This document shows, piece after piece, positions 21,601-32,544 of a stretch of DNA of 64,000 nucleotides. How positions within the stretch are numbered: the stretch's first letter is position 1; each line of letters starts with the position of its first letter. The notes beneath the pieces were generated by a model that was given only the letters and a program-made list of their open reading frames with translations, was not told the DNA's origin and did no database searches. A program made the position numbers and the translations under genes. Source of the stretch: Rostratula benghalensis (lineage: Eukaryota > Chordata > Aves > Charadriiformes > Rostratulidae); the NCBI GenBank assembly GCA_013399305.1, contig VXAI01000019.1, positions 5,701,347 through 5,765,346 on the forward strand, written 5' to 3'.

Positions 21601-23588
21601 ACCAAACACTCCTGGATGCAAATGGAGCGTTAAGTCAGATGGCTTATGGAAAAGTTCTAAATTTATCATGGAAAGATAGCAGCAGCTTAATTAAGGCTGT
21701 TATCAGCTTCCTCTACGAATATTTGCTCTCAGCTCTCGGCTCAGACATCTGACTTGACTTAGCAAGTAACACACATAAAAGACAGAGTTTGACACTTGTA
21801 GGAAAGTTAGGTACAAATGCACATTTGTCAGGTCCCAATTTTGATCTCTTTTGCCGTGAACACGTGAATGACTTCTTTCTTCAAGTAGATTTATGCTAAA
21901 AAATTGCCTTCATTTAAGCACAGTGTTTTAGATACTTTGAATAGTTGGTGCTTCTGGTGACCTAGAAAGGAATGTTTAGTTCAAGACAGCATTCACTGAG
22001 CTGCACAAGTTTGTTTTGTTAAATTTAACTCCAAACATTTCAATACCAAGAACCAAGGCGTGTATTCATTAATATCTTGCCTTTTATGAAATTACTAATT
22101 ACACAAAGACTACCATTATTATCCTTCTGAACTGAAGATTACTGAAGATCTGCCTTCGTTCTGCAGGTAACTGAAGTTTATGTAAGGAATATTCTAGCCC
22201 AAATATTGGCATTGTATAGATAATTGCTAACCCTTTCCCTTTGATTGAGGTTAACTTTATGCTTCTTCAAGCTGGCCTTTTCCCCTACCTGTTCTGCTTT
22301 ATTTTTCTTGCCCAGAAAACCAGATGTTTTCAAAACCATATTACAGCTTAATACAAATTGACACAATTCTTAAAGTTATCTGACTGCAAGAAAAAGCAAC
22401 TTGAAAAGGATTGATATTTTTTTCTTCTTCTATAGCATTTTTGTCTCCCTTTGTGAAACACGTGAACTTAGCCTCCGAAGAACTATTAGACTGCACAAGA
22501 CAACGAAAAAAGAGAAGTGCTAAAAACCTTTAGGAAATGGTCATTACTTGGAAACTAGACACAATGCCCCACGGTGACACTGAAAGCAGAAAGTCAATGG
22601 GGGACGTGGCCTGTTTTATCGTAGACCCGCCGTCAGCGGATTCTCTCTATGACCAAAGAGAGGTACAAAGATGATGTATTACTGCAAATGGGGAGCAGTA
22701 GCTGACAAACACTTTCCATGTTCTTTACCAAAAACACAAGCCCCAATCCTTCAAGCTGATCTATGAAAGCCAGCAACGCTCCAGGCAACTCTACGGGTTC
22801 TTCCTGCACTGAACAATTAACACGCGCGAGGTCACATCAAAGCCACGCATTTCATGTGGACAACCTTTTTGCTGATATTCTCTTGACAAATTTAAAGCTT
22901 CCAAAAAGATATGGGTGCTCATCTGTGAACTTCATTATCTTTATCAACTGCCATCACTGTTTTTACAATATAGTAGCTAAAAACAGACCCAAAAAAAGCA
23001 TGGCAAAAGCTACGGGGAAAGACGTAAAAAGAGCAGGTTTTAGAACAAAACCAAACCAAAGCACTTTTTAAAAAGCAGCTAAAGCCACCAAGTGTAAATT
23101 GAATACTTGCTCCTCACAACATTTACAGATCCCTAAAGGAAACAATTTGCCACTGCCCAACAACACTGAGCAGTCGATGATAACATCTATATTTAGGCTA
23201 ACACTTTCAGCTATAAAAGATGGTGACTTTTTTTTCCCTCTCTGAAATGTTCTAACAAACTCATTTTTTGGAGAAGGTTATTACTACTCAATAGAGAAAA
23301 AGTAGTAACGTGCCTTTGCCAAGTGAAATTATCACCATATTTCTCAGAGATAAAAACTTTCCAAAACATTCCTCTTCTGTCATCTGCCATGGCAGAAAAA
23401 CTAGAGAGCCAATAACGACACCAGCTTAATGTGGTCTTGCCAACAGAAGGCAGGACCCGTACTCTTTTCAAGGGAAAAACCAGTGGTATTCTGGGGATTT
23501 TGAGATGAGCACCCTTGAAAGGCAAGAACAGTATAGCTGTCCTTGCCATGTTTGGTAATATTTAGCTCACGATACCTATAAATCACCT
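18696..23588. other. Long unique AT-rich block
   Basis: This 4.9 kb holds no gene I recognise and no CR1 copy. An A-rich zone spans about 19708-19895. A self-complementary CACGTG-containing element lies at 19684-19693. T-runs occur at 20362-20375 and 23229-23235. The 22020-22180 segment is rich in TAAT-type motifs. Confidence 0.6.
19683..19700. repeat. Alternating purine-pyrimidine run with E-box palindrome
   Basis: Eighteen bases strictly alternate purine and pyrimidine. They include the 10-bp palindrome 'cacacgtgtg' (19684-19693), centred on CACGTG, the canonical E-box. It could favour Z-DNA or bind bHLH factors; both are inference. Confidence 0.7.
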
Positions 23589-24365
23589 TAGAATCATAGA
23601 ATTGTCTGGGTTGGAAGAGACCTTTGAGATCATCTAGTCCAGCCACCAGCCTAACTCTGATAAAAAAACAACAGCCCATCACTAAAACATGTCACCAATC
23701 ACTTCTGTTTACCTATCTTTTGAATAACCTCCAGGGATTGTGCCTCAACCCCTTCCCTGGGCATCCCATTCCAGTGCTTAAGAACCCTTCCAGTGTGAAA
23801 ATGTTTCCTGATCTCCAATCTGAACCTCCCCTGGTGCAACTTGAGTCCATTTCCTCTTGTCCTGTCGCCTGTGATTTGGGAGAAGAGCCTGAACCCCAGC
23901 TCTCTACACCCTCTTTTCCAGGAATTGTAGACAGTGAGGTCTCCCCTCAGCCTCCTCTTCTCCAGGCTGAACCCCCCCAGCTCCCTCAGCCTCTCCTCAT
24001 AAGGCTTACTCTCCAGATCCCTCATCAGCTCAGTTGCCTGCCCTGCAGGTCTCTGGACCTGCTCCAGATCCTCAATGTCTTTTTTTTTTTATAGTAAGGG
24101 GCCTAAAACTGGACACAGTACTCAAGATGGGGCCTCACCAGCGCTCAGTAGAACAGGATGAACACCTCTTGAGTCCTACTCCCCACGCTGTTCCTGATGC
24201 AGGCCAGGGTGCTGTTGGCCTTCTTGACCACCTGGGCACACTGCTGGCTCAGGTTCAACCAGCTCTCAACCACTACTCCCAGCTCCTTTTCTGCCAGGCA
24301 GCTCCAGCCGCTCTGCCCCGGGTCTGTAGTGCTGCAGGGGGTTGGTGTGACCTTCTTCATGTAGA
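23589..24365 (-). mobile_element. Longest CR1 LINE fragment, decayed ORF2 C-terminus
   Basis: This 0.78-kb reverse-complement CR1 begins with 'tagaatcatagaattgtctg' (octamer tail) and runs back into ORF2. On the minus strand 'LSQQCAQVVKKANSTLACIR' (about 24200-24260) is the conserved CR1 region downstream of the reverse-transcriptase core. '[20 protein letters not shown]' (about 23945-24005) follows in another frame. A T-run at 24079-24088 interrupts the copy where 'ctttcttgtagtgagg' is usual and shifts the frame. The 3' part shares private phrases with the copy at 1-243. The limit at 24365 is where similarity stops being obvious. Confidence 0.95.
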
Positions 24366-25224
24366 AAGCCTTACAAAACAGCTTACTCATCAAACCCAGG
24401 AGATTCTACACCGTAGAATAGCTGCCTGTTAGTATCGAACATACCCAGCTCTACACTGAAAAAAATATCATTTAAAGCTTCACCGCGATGCCTCATTGGA
24501 CTTAGAGCTGTACAACACAGTACCTCTCTATACCCGCTGCTCCCCACCCCACACTGTGGCAGAAACAAAGCAAAAAAACTCCAAAAACTGGTGTTTCACA
24601 CGTGCAAGGCTCCACAGCAAGAGAACTGCTGCTTTTTGCAGCCAAAATGAGGATGGACTCAAAACGCTTTGGAGATCGTACAAACCGGGACCCACAAGTG
24701 ACAGCATTACCCAGAGATTTTACATCTGGGCCTGAAGTCACGTCTGGTTTTCTGCTTTATTTTAAATCTTAGGCAAGTTAAAATGTAGCTGAAAACTGAC
24801 AAGATATTATTGGAGTATTTAAGAACTATTATAAGAACACACAAATAGAAACCATCCTGAAGAGCCTGAACAACCTCAAAAAAAAATTAAATCTCTTCAA
24901 TGCTTAAAAATGTCTCCAAATTCTTTGGCTTTTCCACCTAAACAGGGAAAACAAAGGAATTTGAATATGTATTCATCCAAAAGAATGTATTTCTTTTTGT
25001 ACTCTGGCATCTTCTTTATTTTTTTTTTCTCCTTCATTCTCAGCAAATACAGCAGGTCTCAGCAAGATATTTAACCAGGCTAAGAGACACCCTGATTGAA
25101 GTTTCAAGAACAAAAGGAGGCTGAAAACATGTTCCATTTGGTATTAAAAATATTTACTTCCGCCATTGTCTTCATACCCTATTAAAAAAAAAATCTAACA
25201 TTTTTAAAATACAGACAATTTTCA
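24366..25224. other. Unique AT-rich DNA
   Basis: No gene was found. It ends at a short assembly gap within AT-rich sequence. Confidence 0.65.
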
Positions 25225-25241
25225 NNNNNNNNNNNNNNNNN
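25225..25241. other. Assembly gap, 17 N
   Basis: Undetermined bases between AT-rich flanks. Confidence 0.99.
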
Positions 25242-28200
25242 TATCTGATTTAATTTTCATTCTGCTTAATGAATCCCATCGGTTATTCATACATTCTTTA
25301 TCATTCTCTTTGGCTACCAATCAAAGTTCTGCCGGAGAACAAGGACAAAAAGCAAGCAGGATCAGGAGTACGATTTGATTTCCTTACACTAACAACTGTC
25401 ATAAATTATTTACTGAACTTCAAAGCTTTGAAACTGATGATGAATATGGTGGGAAAAATAAGATGTGTTTGTTTACTATAAATTATTTATTGCACATGTT
25501 TTACACTGTAAGATATGCACAAAATAATAAAAATGTATTATGTTTGTTTCATTAAAAATTAGTGTTCTTTCTACCCATTCAGATATTATGAAATTTCAGT
25601 AATGAGGTACAAAAAATATGACATCTTGAGGAAAAAAAGGAAAAAAAGGAAAAAAAAAAAAAAAAAGATTACATCCATACTTTGCAGTAAGAGCCTTACA
25701 CCTGTATACGCCAAACATTATCTGAGACTAGACAAAACAAAGTCTTGGATCAAAAAATAAACTCCTTACATAAGCTGAGTAATGGAACCTTTAGAGCCCA
25801 GAATGGGGGTGGAGAGCTCAACTCCTTCCATACCCGCAGCCCTGCTTTCTCAGGCTTCCAGGCAAGGCCGGTTGTGTGCCAGACAGCTCTTGTTTTTAAC
25901 CTGCCTTCGGTCAAACCTGGTCAAGTCCCCACTTCTAACCAGCCCCGCTTGTAATGGATGGGATGGAAACAACGTTTACAAAAGAATCAATAAATGTAAA
26001 GACTGGAAAGAATTAGAGAGGCTTGCAGGCTTGTACCTATTGTCTGGGGGAATTAGATGTCAGTTGGAGTATTATAACTCCGACAAAGGTTTCCTAGCTT
26101 TAATTTACTAGAACGCATAATGGGCGCTGTAGAAGCTGGGAAACACTAGTCAGACTGAATACATTACTTAACAAACAGTTTAATGAATGTTACAAACATT
26201 ATTACAGCCCTGGCATGCTCGCTCTGCTCCCTCGGTTTTAGGTTGCAATCTTAGCATGAAAGGACATTTCTTTGTGAGACCCTTCCACTCCTTTCCACCC
26301 CTTCCACTCAAAGAGTCTCACCAGCAAGAAACCCTGCAACGTGCTCAAACCACGGATCTAAATAAATGGCAAGAAACAGCAGTGCTAAAAGCGAGATAAA
26401 GAAACAGTCTGACACAGCTTTCCAGTCTGCCTCACACAGACACCGTGGTTTTTTGCAGAGCTCATGCACTTTTACAGGTCAGCTATGCTACAGCCCGCGT
26501 AGGTATCTCCAGAAAAACTCCCATTTGGAAAGTAAACAAATGTATAAAAAGAGATGAGTAAATAAACAAAGGCCACAGTGGAAAGGGAAGGAAAAAAAAA
26601 AAAAAGCCACCAGCACATTCTGTAAAACACAAAAGCCTGGCTATACCAGAAAATGTAGAGCCCAAGTCTGGCTCGCACATGAAAAGGAGTAATAATTTTG
26701 TTCCTGAGGATGTTTAATTCTTCCAGTAGAGCTTGTGAAACAGCACACCAGTACCCTTTCCCAATTCAGTATTTCAGTCATCTTATTTTCAGTCCTCAGT
26801 TCAATCTGACTTCAATTCCAACGTACAGCCTGTGTCAAAAAGGCACAAGGTCCGTGTGCCAATACAGTAATTAAGACATTAGGTGTAGCTTGACACCACG
26901 CTGAACTTTAAGGTTTACCTTCGATTACCACACAATGTTTTCCCCACATTATCCAATTTATAAAGTAGAAAATGAGGGATCGGTGATGCACGAACTGTCC
27001 AGAAGCTTTTCCTCTAAACCATATGGTCTGGTGTTCCGACTGACACAACGAAAATTCTACAATGCACAACAGGGTGGTTTAATGCCACATTCCACTGGGT
27101 AAAATTGGATGCAGAAGGTTGGATTTCTCCATCCCAGGTTCCCTCTTCAAACCAGAAACTGTTCATGTGCAGCTGATAAGTATGGTATCTCTGAAACTCC
27201 CTTTATAGCCCAGTGATTGCTTCAATGTTTGCACTGCAGTGCCTTTCCCCTCCCCACCCCAGCCAGGGAAATGCCTAAAGGACAGAAAGGTGTTCCATGG
27301 TAGGGTTTTGGAGTGACAATTTACTGAGTTCTTGTTCTACCGTGATGGGGAAGCCTCGCTCGGGACATTTCTGGCTCACGTGACGGGGTGTAGCTGTAAC
27401 CTTAAAGGAAAAGGTACCCACACACCTGCACTCCAAAGAACTGGGAGGAAAAGTTGTCAATATTCCTAGCTCCTGAAAAAGTAAGCACGAGATACATTCA
27501 TTGTTCCTTGGAACAGTCTTCTGTTCAGAGGTGAGGAGGTCGGTGGGGTGCGTTCCAGGGTGTTAAGTTTTATCTTCCACCCCATCAGGTTCACGGGCCG
27601 CCTGTGCCTTCGGACACCCGGACTATTTACTCCCCGCTACACCCCGTCTCCAGCAGCAGATCTGCCAATCGGGCACTCTGCTTTCTCCTCATCTACATCT
27701 GCTTTAACTACTTGAGAGCCTCGTCGCTGGGACAGCCAAGGTCACGGTTTTTTGAAGAAGGTTGAGTGCAGGCAAATCCCAGAGGGCTATGGGAGTCTGT
27801 CTTTGTCTCGGTCACATCAAAAAGAATTTATTTTTTTTTTTAAAAAAGGTTAATCATCGCTTTAAAGTAAAAAGGAAGTGCACTCCGCAACAGAAGCTGC
27901 GGTTTATGCTCCTTTGGGCTGTTCATTGTGGAAATCTGGTTGACAGAAATCGGGATGAAAAGCTTAGAAACAGCTATTCCTAGAAATAGCTGCCTCAGAA
28001 AAAGAGGACCCCCGATTAACCTTTCGGTATATCATTAGCCTAGTAAATTGTGGCATTCCACAGTGCAGAAATGTATTACACAATCCCTTCTCCGAAAAGC
28101 AATCTTATCCAAATTTATATTCCAGCATATTCCTTCTGTTTATGCTACTGCAGAAATTAAGTATTTTAGATGTCAAAAAACGAACAGTTCATTCTGTTGG

Positions 28201-29194
28201 TAGCTCCCCACGCATAAACTGGGATTTACTACAACCCTTAAACAACTTAACAGTTCCCAGCTTGTAGAGCTGGGGCCCAGGGGTTGGGCCCTGCAGTGGT
28301 TGGGAAGCAGGTAAAACACACCTTCTGTCAATAAAGTTTTTTCTCTCCCATGAGAAAAAGAAAAAAAAAAGAAACCCAAACAAACAACCCCCAAGGGAAA
28401 TACTTCCCTGTCAAAAAGTGCAATTCTCTTTGCCTCAGCCAAAAATTCTATACCCTCCTTTAAAATCCATTCCCACTGTGATTAAGTAACTGAACAACCA
28501 AGTGAAGTATTATTTTATTTAGTTATTTATTACTGGCAGTGAGACAGGGAAGAAGCACACCCGTTTAAAACCTCTGTTTGCCAACCAGAGGTAGGGGAAG
28601 TAGGAAGTTCCCCATTTCAATAGAGAAAGGGTAAGATGTGTGGAAAGGACGAGCAAAGGATGAGCACAAATGCTATTTGGTTTTAGGCATCCACAGAAAA
28701 GGGCAAACTATTTTTATGCATGGAAATGTCATCTTTCTTAAACAGCGTGCTCAGTTTTCCAGTTTCCTCTCACTTCCCTTCCCATATGACACCACACAGG
28801 ACACGTAGTCACATTACACTTCTCCAGCTAAAGACATAGTGGCCTGATGGTTGCCAGCATCTCAGACTTTCTTCCACCTTGCAGTAGGACTCCGATGGAA
28901 AATGGAAAGGCAGTTAGTGAAGCAGAATCACTGAGGAGAGACTTCTCTTTCTCACCGACACACAAAACTACAATGAGATTACTTATCTTTTTAAGATACA
29001 TAAGATGAGTTCTCCTCCATAAGGGCAAGCAGCTTAGCAAGAGCTGCAGTAGGAAACAACCTGCTTTGGTTTATGCTCGGGTTCAAAGAGGGAAAGGGAC
29101 GAGAGGACAGTAACAGAACGATGAAGAAGCCCATTCCTACTTGCTAGTTCATCTGAAACCAATATATTTTTACCATAAGGATGGGGAAAGCCCA
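25242..29194. other. Unique DNA with possible conserved block near 25950-26230
   Basis: No gene was found. A purine run of repeated GGAAAAAAA-like units lies at 25629-25667. The 25950-26230 stretch is unusually free of simple sequence and could be a conserved non-coding element. A C-rich segment at 27247-27260 has three runs of four C. GGGCCC occurs twice at 28273-28291 and can pair. 27540-27700 is GC-richer, without CpG-island density. Confidence 0.55.
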
Positions 29195-29380
29195 GCACAG
29201 GTTGCTCAGCGAGGCTGTGGGGTCTCCATCCTGCTTCCACCTCCATCTCCAGCATCCAAGACTCCACTGGATGGGGCACTAAGCAACCACATCTAACCAG
29301 GCTTGCTTTGAGCTGAATGAGAAGCTGAATGAGGCAACCTCAGGAGGTCCCTCCCAATTTCCATAACTATTCTTATGCAA
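29195..29380 (+). mobile_element. Old CR1 LINE 3' fragment
   Basis: 'cacaggttgctcagcgaggc' and 'tgtggggtctccatcctgct' match the CR1 block 'aacaggttgcccagagaggctgtggagtctccatcc'. After an altered middle, 'aaccaggcttgctttgagct' and 'caacctcaggaggtccctcc' lead to a decayed 'actattcttatg' tail. The usual 'ggttggactagatgacc' is lost. This resembles the older copy at 14113 more than the fresh ones. Confidence 0.72.
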
Positions 29381-30441
29381 TCACAAAATAATTTATAACA
29401 GCAATTCCTTTCCCAATAATAGAGCCTTCCCATTCAGGGTCATGGTGCTCCTACTGTAGCAGCCTGAAGAGCATGGCATCCTTCAAGATCTACAGGAAAT
29501 GAATAAGCAATCAGCACACAGCAGAAATGGATTTCTGAGATTCACGCCCAGAGAGGTAACAGCCCCCAGGACATCCAGATCATGCTCTCATGTTATTGAT
29601 ATAAGAACTGTTTATGATTAAATTTCAATACCAAACCCCTTAAAAAAACCCAAACCAAACAAAAAACCACACCCAAAACACCAACAAAACAAACAAACAA
29701 ATAAAATCTCAAACCAACCACGACACGAGGGTTGGGTGACAAACTAATTCTTAATCGGAGGGGAGGCTCCCAGTGTTTGAGAAGCTTTTACATGCTCCTC
29801 ATAAAAAAAAAAAAATAAATAGGAGAACCCTTCCTTAACACACCTTGGCGAGACACCCGTATTCTGTTTGTAGGAACCTATTACAGGGAAAGCCCGATGG
29901 CAACATATTCAATTTCTTTTGTGAAATTCAGAGCATATTCTTCCACGTGGTTTACAGTCATCAGCATAATCTAGGTACTTGGCAATTCCATTTCCTTCCC
30001 CTCTTCTTATATTTAATACCTCTCTGGATACAGCCTTACATACTACAGAAAGGAACAACGTAACTTGAATTTTGTCCTGTTATTTCACTTTTTATAAGAC
30101 AGTTCCACTGTAGTAAAAAAAACCAGCTTGATTGCTCTATCCAATTATAATTTTTTACAGTACTATTGAATACTACCCTACAGAATATTTCAATATTCTA
30201 GGTATTCCCTTGTAAACTTACTTCTGCTGCAAATTTATATTCCAAATAGATTTTCCACAGATGTATCTCTGCTCTTAATCCACACTACAAAGACGAAGTG
30301 GAAGGATCATGCAGCTAATGGACAATACATTAAATTTAGCACTAACATCACAAATTTTTCTTTCCATGAAATCAAAGTTATTCACAAAGGAAGGAAACAA
30401 AACAACTTCTATTTACCTATTATTTACCTATTCACCTACTG
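29381..30441. other. Unique DNA with an A/C low-complexity tract
   Basis: No gene was found. An A-rich tract with interspersed C runs from 29642 to 29706, and an A-run lies near 29802-29818. An 11-bp unit 'tatttacctat' is duplicated in tandem at 30410-30431, just upstream of the next CR1 copy. Confidence 0.65.
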
Positions 30442-30805
30442 TAGCCAGGAGAAAAGGAGGCTGAGGGGAGACCTCCTCACTCTCTACAGGTCCCTGAAAA
30501 GAGGATGTAGCCAAAGGGAGGTTCAATCTCTCCTCCCAAAGAACAGGCAATAGGACAAGAGAAAACAGCCTGAAGTCGCACCAGGGAGAGTTTAGATTGG
30601 ATATTAGGAAAAATTTCTTAACCCAAAATGTAGTCAAGCCTTGGAACAGGCTGCCCAGGGAAGTGGTTGAGTCACCATCCCTGGAGGTATTTAAAAGGCG
30701 GGTAGATGTGGTGCTGAGGGACATGGCTTAGTGGTGGACTTGGCAGTGCTGGGTTGACAGTTGGACTCGATGATCCCTTCCAACCTCAACAACTCCATGA
30801 CTCTG
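30442..30805 (+). mobile_element. CR1 LINE fragment, 3' end
   Basis: The copy starts at 'agccaggagaaaaggaggct', so it is truncated inside ORF2. It runs through 'gaacaggctgcccagggaag', 'tgagtcaccatccctggagg', 'agtggtggacttggcagtgc' and 'ttggactcgatgatccct' to the tail 'aactccatgactctg'. Stops interrupt the expected reading frame. The 'ggacttggcagtgctgggtt' phrase links it to the copy at 18498-18695. Confidence 0.95.
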
Positions 30806-31055
30806 CCTGTCCAAACAAACACCCAGGCTTACTACAGTCATCGCCAGCCCACGACTCATTAACGCGAGCTCTCTCTTGATTCATGAGTATCACAGGAGGC
30901 AAAACATTACTTTCTCCCCATCTAAATTTGCCGTTGACTTTTCCAGGTGTTTGCTGTTGGGACAGACAAGAAATAGGACGTATTCACCTGCTGACGCCTT
31001 CAGAAGTGCACCTGACAGTCCTTCACATGAAATACGTGCTGCAAGTGTCTGTGTA

Positions 31056-31095
31056 GAGGGACAGGGACAGAGGGACAGGGACAGAGGGACAGGGA
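31056..31095. repeat. 14-bp tandem repeat, three copies, at a CR1 5' end
   Basis: The unit 'gagggacagggaca' occurs at 31056-31069 and 31070-31083, with a third, nearly complete copy from 31084. The unit resembles CR1's own sequence at this point: the copy at 2260 reads 'agaaggacaaggaactgctg' where this one reads 'agagggacagggaactgctg'. The array therefore looks like a local expansion of CR1 sequence. Confidence 0.9.
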
Positions 31096-31554
31096 ACTGC
31101 TGGAGAGAGTCCAGGGCAGGGCTACAAAGATGCTGAAGGGAGTGGAGCATCTCCCAGAAGAGGAAAGGCTGAGGGAGCTGGGTCTCTTTATCCTGGAGAA
31201 GAGGAGACTGAGGGGTGACCTCCTGAATGTTTATAAATCTGGAAAGGGTGAGTGTCAGGAGGATGGAGCCAGGCTCTTCTCAGTGACGGCCTATGATAGG
31301 ACAAGGGGCAATGGGTACAAGCTGGAAAAGAGGAAGTTCCACTGAAATATGAGAAAAAAGCTTCTTGGTGAGGGTGAGGGAGCACTGGAATGGGCTGCCC
31401 AGAGAGGTTGTGGAGTCTCCTTCTCTGGAGTTGTCAAACCCACCTGGACACGTTCCTGTGTGACCTGCTCTGGGTGTTCCTGCTCTGGCAGGGGGATTGG
31501 ACTGGATGAGCTTTTGAGGTCCCTTCCAATCCCTGAGATTCTGTGATTCTGTGA
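31084..31554 (+). mobile_element. CR1 LINE fragment with intact-looking octamer tail
   Basis: Plus-oriented CR1. The frame from 31130 to 31342 keeps '[20 protein letters not shown]' and '[17 protein letters not shown]' before a stop; the later blocks are in other frames. The 3' end reads 'ggattggactggatgagctt', 'gaggtcccttccaatccc' and 'gattctgtgattctgtg', two exact tail octamers, which mark a true 3' terminus. The 5' end merges with the 14-bp array. Confidence 0.96.
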
Positions 31555-32391
31555 GGGACACTTCACCTGCTACAGAGATGTATAAGAACACACTGCTATT
31601 AAGACATTAATCAAGTTTGGCCCATGCAGGATCTCTCTGAAAGCCGGTGTCTATCCCGTGTATCACACCACACGGGGTACCTCTACAGGTAATCAATAAA
31701 ATTTGCAATTTAGCAAGACTGTGAAGGCAAGTCTACAACTCAAGACGACAAGGATGTGGCAGGCATAAGGCACTCTCAGCTACGAGGAATGAAAAGAAAG
31801 AAATTTTTTTTTATTAAAATTTTCTTCTTTTTTTGCTAATGATGGATTACCAAAGCTATTTTCACATTAGCCTAATCCTCATTGGAACTGTGACGCCTTT
31901 TACATAAGGGAAGTACCATGCTTCATAAAGGCATATATTATATTTTTTGTGCATTTTCTTGAGTAAAATGGCACGTTCTATTTTTGTCAATTACACATAT
32001 CAAAAAGAAGGAAGCAAATTAAGCCAAACTAGCAGAAAATAAATAAATAAATCAAGTGTCAGATTTCCATTAATTCTTTTTCTGCTCTAGAGGTGAAACA
32101 ACCAGCAGACATTACACTGGCAGCTGTCCTAAGGAATCCACTACAGCCTCTTGACACAAAATACTATGTGTTAAAACATTTAGCAAAAATGTAATTATAT
32201 TAAATGACATTTCAGCTCACAAAGGTGTTAACCTTTCCCACTTAGGTTCCCGTTTTACAGCTGAAACAGCATTTCAAGGAATCAAGGGGATTATCCTTAT
32301 TTTACTGGGTTTTAAATAAATAAATTAAAAAAAAAATTCTAAATGAGCTGAAAACCTTGCTTGTACCCTTTTCCAGGCTGATCCCCACACA
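31555..32391. other. Unique AT-rich DNA
   Basis: No gene was recognised. There are T- and A-runs near 31805-31813 and 32326-32337. Confidence 0.65.
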
Positions 32392-32455
32392 GAATCTTGG
32401 AATCATTATGGCTGGAAGAGACCTTTAAGACCATCAAGTCCAAACGTGAACTATC
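32392..32455 (-). mobile_element. Short CR1 LINE 3' tip
   Basis: 'cagaatcttggaatcattat', 'ggctggaagagacctttaag' and 'accatcaagtccaaacgtga' are the complemented last 60 or so bases of a CR1 element. It is followed at once by low-complexity DNA, so its 5' truncation is extreme or the rest was replaced. Confidence 0.82.
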
Positions 32456-32465
32456 CCAAGAACAC

Positions 32466-32544
32466 TTTGGGTTGGTGTTTTGTTTTGTTGTTTGGTTGGT
32501 TTGGGGTTCCCCCCTCCCGTCCCCCCCCCCCTTTTTTTTTTTTT
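32466..32544. repeat. Low-complexity switch: G/T tract, C-runs, then T13
   Basis: A G/T-rich tract (32466-32508) gives way abruptly to C-rich sequence with six C, then eleven C (32521-32531), then thirteen T (32532-32544). It lies 10 bp from the CR1 tip at 32392-32455. Strand asymmetry changes sharply within 80 bp. Homopolymer lengths in a draft assembly may be inexact. Confidence 0.85.

Noticed and set aside
27540..27730. GC-richer patch as a possible CpG island or promoter
   Set aside because: CpG density is modest and short-range, and no transcript start, TATA or exon context is visible.
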